DNA from: GYS-P2D sp964522505
GTDB lineage: Bacteria > Bacteroidota > Bacteroidia > Chitinophagales > Saprospiraceae
DNA: 36,795 nt
NCBI GenBank assembly: GCA_964522505.1
Contig: CAZFWJ010000034.1
Span: forward strand, 1 to 36,795
Direction: 5' to 3'
Shown: piece after piece, positions 33,632 through 36,795 of the stretch
Layout: every line of letters starts with the position of its first letter
How positions within the stretch are numbered: position 1 is the stretch's first letter
Made by a program: the position numbers and the translations under genes
The notes under the pieces: model-generated
The model's database searches: none
What the model was told of the DNA's origin: nothing
Seen by the model: the letters and a program-made list of their open reading frames with translations, nothing else

Positions 33632-35444
33632 CTTCAAAGAAAAAGGAGATAAAATATGGGAAGTTGCCAACTTATTACGAGGTGACTACAAGAGATCTGA
33701 TTACGGTAAGGTCATATTACCCATGACTGTTCTTCGTCGTTTAGATTGTGTGTTGAAAAACACTAAGGCAGATGTCTTGGCGGCAGTGCCGAAATTAGGT
33801 ACGAGTATAGATAGAGCCAAAGACAAGGTTCTTAATAATGTTGCTGGATACAACTTTCATAACCGAAGTAAATTTGACTTTGATAAAATAGTAGCTGACC
33901 CTAATAATGTCGCAGCTAATCTGAGGAACTACATCAATGGATTCTCCTCTACAGCTCGTGAGATTATCGAATACTTCAATTTTGATGATCAGATAGATCG
34001 AATGGATGATCCCAAAGCAGACATCTTATTTAGAGTGGTGAAAGCATTTAAAGAAATTGATCTCACGGATATGAAGTCAATAGAAATGGGTTATGCTTTC
34101 GAGCACTTGATTAGAAAATTTGCTGAACAATCCAACGAGACAGCAGGAGAACACTTCACCCCTCGTGAGGTCATTAAGCTCATGGTCAATATGCTATTCA
34201 ATGAGGACAGTGAAATCCTTACTAAAGCAGGAAAAATTAAAACTCTATATGACCCAGCATGTGGGACTGGCGGTATGCTCTCAATAGGAGAACAATATGT
34301 TAAGCAGCTTAACCCCAAAGCAGAACTAAAAGTATTTGGTCAAGAGATAAATCCTGAGTCATACGCAATATGCAAATCAGATATGCTGATCAAAGGTCAA
34401 AACCCAAGCAACATCAAGTTTGGTAACACCTTTACCATAGATGGACTGGAAGATGAAGAGTTTGATTATATGTTATCCAATCCTCCGTTTGGTGTAGACT
34501 GGAAGAAAGCCCAAAAGATCATCAAGAATGAGCATGAGAACATGGGTATGCAAGGCAGATTTGGTGCAGGTCTACCCAGGATCAATGATGGATCGCTGTT
34601 GTTCTTGCAACACATGATTTCTAAAATGAAATCGTCTGGAACTCGTATTGCAATAGTCTTCAATGGCTCACCTTTGTTCTCAGGATCGGCAGGAAGTGGA
34701 GAAAGCGAGATCCGTAAATGGATCATAGAAAATGATTGGTTAGAAGCTATTGTGGCGCTACCTGATCAGCTGTTCTATAATACGGGCATATCCACTTATA
34801 TTTGGATTGTAAATAATAAAAAGGCTGACCTCCGAAAAGGCACAGTGCAACTCATCAATGCCACTGGCGCAAAGGATGAGGAACTAATAGAACATGGCAA
34901 TCTCGACATCAATCGATTCTGGAAAAAGATGGATCGGAGCCTTGGGAATAAGCGTAAGGAGATCCCTGGTCTGACTGACGGTGAAATTGGGAACGATACT
35001 TCAAAAGGCATCGGTTTTATCTCTCAACTATATGGGAACTTCCAAGAAAACGAATTCTGTAAAATACTACCTAATGATTACTTTGCCTACTGGCGAATCA
35101 CGGTGGAACAACCACTCAAAGATGAAGATGGTAAAGTTGTGAAATCAAAAGGAAAGCCGAAACCGAATTCTAAGCTAAGAGACTATGAAAGCATTCCATT
35201 CTTAAGAAAAGAAAAAGATGGCTCTCTTCATCCGCAAACCATAGAAGAATATTATAACCGAGAGGTAAAACCTCATCTGCCAGAATCTTGGATAGATCAT
35301 AAAAAAACCAAGGTGGGTTATGAGATCAACTTCACGAAGTATTTCTATGAGTTTAAGCCGCTGCGATCATTAGAGGATATCAAAGCAGATATTAAGAAGT
35401 TGGAAATGACTACTTCTGATCAACGATTGACAGTGTTGGACTGA
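33624..35444 (+). CDS. hsdM: HsdM: type I restriction-modification DNA methyltransferase subunit
   Basis: 606 residues. It has an N-terminal HsdM helical domain (NLLRGDYKRSDYGKVILPMT) and an adenine-specific N6 methyltransferase domain. The SAM motif DPACGTGG is at 210-217 and the catalytic NPPF motif at 286-289, preceded by GEHFTPREVIKLMV. It methylates adenine in the sequence chosen by HsdS. The ATG overlaps the end of the decayed regulator, and the stop TGA overlaps the start of the RhuM-family gene by one base, so the locus was built as an operon. HsdS is broken downstream, and HsdR is not in the window, so activity depends on what lies beyond. Confidence 0.96.
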   Translation: MNNFKEKGDKIWEVANLLRGDYKRSDYGKVILPMTVLRRLDCVLKNTKADVLAAVPKLGTSIDRAKDKVLNNVAGYNFHNRSKFDFDKIVADPNNVAANLRNYINGFSSTAREIIEYFNFDDQIDRMDDPKADILFRVVKAFKEIDLTDMKSIEMGYAFEHLIRKFAEQSNETAGEHFTPREVIKLMVNMLFNEDSEILTKAGKIKTLYDPACGTGGMLSIGEQYVKQLNPKAELKVFGQEINPESYAICKSDMLIKGQNPSNIKFGNTFTIDGLEDEEFDYMLSNPPFGVDWKKAQKIIKNEHENMGMQGRFGAGLPRINDGSLLFLQHMISKMKSSGTRIAIVFNGSPLFSGSAGSGESEIRKWIIENDWLEAIVALPDQLFYNTGISTYIWIVNNKKADLRKGTVQLINATGAKDEELIEHGNLDINRFWKKMDRSLGNKRKEIPGLTDGEIGNDTSKGIGFISQLYGNFQENEFCKILPNDYFAYWRITVEQPLKDEDGKVVKSKGKPKPNSKLRDYESIPFLRKEKDGSLHPQTIEEYYNREVKPHLPESWIDHKKTKVGYEINFTKYFYEFKPLRSLEDIKADIKKLEMTTSDQRLTVLD

Positions 35445-36451
35445 TGGACCGAGAGCAAAACGATATCATTATTTACTCCACTGCTGATGGTAGGGCTACG
35501 GTGAGCTTGATGACCAAAGATGGTAATGTCTGGATGAATCAAAAACAGCTGGCAACACTTTTTGACACCTCTATTCCTAATATCAGTATGCACATATCTA
35601 ATGTGCTGAAAGATAAAGAGTTAGAAGCAGAATCAGTTATTAAGGATTACTTAACAACTGCCAGAGATGGCAAACAATATGACGTGACCTATTATGCACT
35701 CGATATGGTCCTGGCGATTGGGTTTAGAGTAAGAAGTAAGCGAGGCACCCAATTTCGGATATGGGCAAATCGCAATCTGAAGTCTTATATGATCAAGGGC
35801 TTTGTCATGGATGATGATCGGCTCAAAAGTCCAGATGGTCGACCTGATTATTTCGATGAGCTTCTGGAGCGCATCCGTGATATCCGAGCTTCAGAAAAGC
35901 GCTTCTATCAGAAAGTACGAGATCTATTTGCGCTTAGTAGTGATTATGATCCAAGTGATAAGGCGACTCAGATGTTCTTCGCAGAGACACAAAACAAACT
36001 ACTCTATGCCGTAACGAACCATACCGCAGCGGAGATCATCATGGATAGAGCGGATAAAGATGCTCCGAATATGGGACTCACCTCCTGGCAAGGAAGTATC
36101 GTGAGAAAATCAGATATCATCATTGCTAAAAACTACCTCAACGTAGATGAAATCGATACGCTCAATAGACTTGTGGTGATCTTCCTCGAAAGTGCTGAAC
36201 TACGAGCTAAAGACAGAAAAGATATCACTACACACTTCTGGAAAGAGAATGTAGACCGAATCTTGACCTTCCAAGACAAGGACATCCTTAACCACAATGG
36301 TAGTATCTCTAATGCGGAGATGAAGCAGAAAGTGAAAGCGCTCTACGATCAGTTTCACCAAAGGCGAAAAATAATAGCCGCTGAAGCCGACGACAGAATG
36401 GACATCAAAGAACTGACGAGTATTGAGGCTAAAATCAAAAATAGTAAGTGA
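35444..36451 (+). CDS. rhuM: RhuM-family protein within the type I restriction-modification operon
   Basis: 335 residues. The N-terminus matches the RhuM family: VWMNQKQLATLFDTSIPNIS (a helix-turn-helix-like motif), the TYYALDMVLAIGFRVRSKRG core, FRIWANRNLKSYMIKGF and DRLKSPDGRPDYFDELLERI. The C-terminal half is helical, with SAELRAKDRKDITTHFW. The biochemical role of RhuM proteins is unclear; they are often found inserted in type I restriction-modification loci between hsdM and hsdS, as here. Its ATG overlaps the hsdM stop by one base, and its TGA overlaps the GTG of hsdS (GTGA). Confidence 0.88.
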   Translation: MDREQNDIIIYSTADGRATVSLMTKDGNVWMNQKQLATLFDTSIPNISMHISNVLKDKELEAESVIKDYLTTARDGKQYDVTYYALDMVLAIGFRVRSKRGTQFRIWANRNLKSYMIKGFVMDDDRLKSPDGRPDYFDELLERIRDIRASEKRFYQKVRDLFALSSDYDPSDKATQMFFAETQNKLLYAVTNHTAAEIIMDRADKDAPNMGLTSWQGSIVRKSDIIIAKNYLNVDEIDTLNRLVVIFLESAELRAKDRKDITTHFWKENVDRILTFQDKDILNHNGSISNAEMKQKVKALYDQFHQRRKIIAAEADDRMDIKELTSIEAKIKNSK

Positions 36452-36744
36452 AGAAATACGAGACATATAAGGAAAGCGGTATAGAATGGATAGAGAAAAC
36501 ACCAAAGCATTGGAGCTTCAAAAGGTTTAAATATTGCTTTGATTTGATTTCAGACAAATCTCTGCATAATTTACCAAAAATAGGTTTAGAGAATATTGAA
36601 AGCTGGACTGGGAAATATCTGAAAACCTCAACTGAATTTGAAGGTGATGGAGAAGCATTTGAAATTGATGATATTCTTTATGGTAAACTACGCCCCTATT
36701 TGGCAAAGGTACTATTAGCTTCATTTTCTGGCAAGGCAGTTTGA
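36448..36744 (+). pseudogene. hsdS: HsdS: specificity subunit, truncated after 98 residues by an insertion
   Basis: The frame starts with GTG at 36448, overlapping the RhuM stop (GTGA). Residues 1-98 are the N-terminal part of the first target recognition domain: YKESGIEWIEKTPKHWSFKR is the usual HsdS opening, and DDILYGKLRPYLAKVLLASF is the conserved central segment. Full HsdS proteins are about 400-450 residues. The frame ends at a TGA at 36742-36744 that is part of the sequence matching an insertion-sequence end. The subunit is therefore disrupted and probably inactive. Confidence 0.85.
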
Positions 36745-36795
36745 GGTGGTGCTAAAAAGCCGGACACATTAATTTAAGAATAAAATGTATTAACT
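36742..36795. mobile_element. Left end of an IS3-like insertion sequence in hsdS (rest outside window)
   Basis: After codon 98 of hsdS the DNA changes to TGAGGTGGTGCTAAAAAGCC followed by GGACACATTAA. The TG start, AAAA and GGACA elements resemble the terminal inverted repeats of IS3-family elements. The IS begins at about 36742 and continues past base 36795. No transposase is visible, and the match was made by memory of the pattern, so the family is tentative. Confidence 0.6.

Noticed and set aside
1..36795. CRISPR array, tRNA or rRNA genes
   Set aside because: I saw no regularly spaced direct repeats and no tRNA or rRNA core sequences on either strand, judged by reading only.

Overview
The window comes from a member of the Bacteroidota, probably a marine, Saprospiria-like lineage. 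Evidence for this: several promoter-like TAnnTTTG (-7) elements; a secreted protein ending in a 3-coathanger-stack-like segment plus a Kazal-like module; a membrane TPR-LytTR regulator; a TonB-type receptor; and a large TPR lipoprotein-like/outer-membrane barrel gene pair. The taxon is an inference from gene content. There is no rRNA or tRNA in the window.

Layout. (1) 1-1.9 kb, minus strand: the 5' part of a BtuB-like TonB receptor under a cobalamin riboswitch. (2) 2.1-10.5 kb, plus strand: a small four-helix membrane protein followed by a complete aerobic molybdenum-copper CO dehydrogenase operon, coxM-coxS-coxL-coxG-coxD-(60-aa ORF)-coxE-coxF. CoxL carries the form I signature AYRCSFR and the catalytic GVGES glutamate, so this looks like a true CO dehydrogenase and not a generic xanthine dehydrogenase-like enzyme. 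A terminator-like hairpin separates the three structural genes from the accessory genes. CoxF has a C-terminal cysteine-rich YHS domain. (3) 10.5-12.9 kb, minus strand: moeA and a second XdhC-family gene, converging on the cox operon and very likely serving it (Mo insertion, cofactor finishing). (4) 13-16.4 kb: a PhoD-like lipoprotein, then folD, a DinB-like protein and prmA. (5) 16.5-21.9 kb: an IPTL-CTERM protein, a large secreted protein with a Kazal-like tail, a LuxR-type HTH protein, and a TPR-transmembrane-LytTR regulator. (6) 21.9-24.1 kb, minus strand: a compact operon fdx-iscX-ubiA-like-maf, whose promoter is bracketed by two AAGCGCTT palindromes. (7) 24.2-26.8 kb: a double CbxX/SpoVK-type AAA+ ATPase with two N-terminal beta-rich repeats. 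(8) 26.8-33.3 kb: a barrel/TPR gene pair on the minus strand and an M1 peptidase on the plus strand. (9) 33.3 kb to the end: a type I restriction-modification locus with hsdM, a RhuM-family gene and an hsdS cut after 98 codons by what looks like the left end of an IS3-like insertion sequence. It is preceded by the decayed tail of an XRE-type regulator.

How the genes work together. CoxMSL oxidise CO with Mo, Cu, two [2Fe-2S] clusters and FAD. CoxG probably links the enzyme to membrane quinone. CoxD, CoxE, CoxF, the second XdhC protein and MoeA build or install the active site. The upstream MerC-like membrane protein and the YHS tail of CoxF are both cysteine-bearing and could handle the copper; this is a hypothesis. 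The other blocks are mostly housekeeping (FolD, PrmA, Maf, ferredoxin/IscX) or envelope functions. The short gap at 12869-13088 shows no convincing gene.
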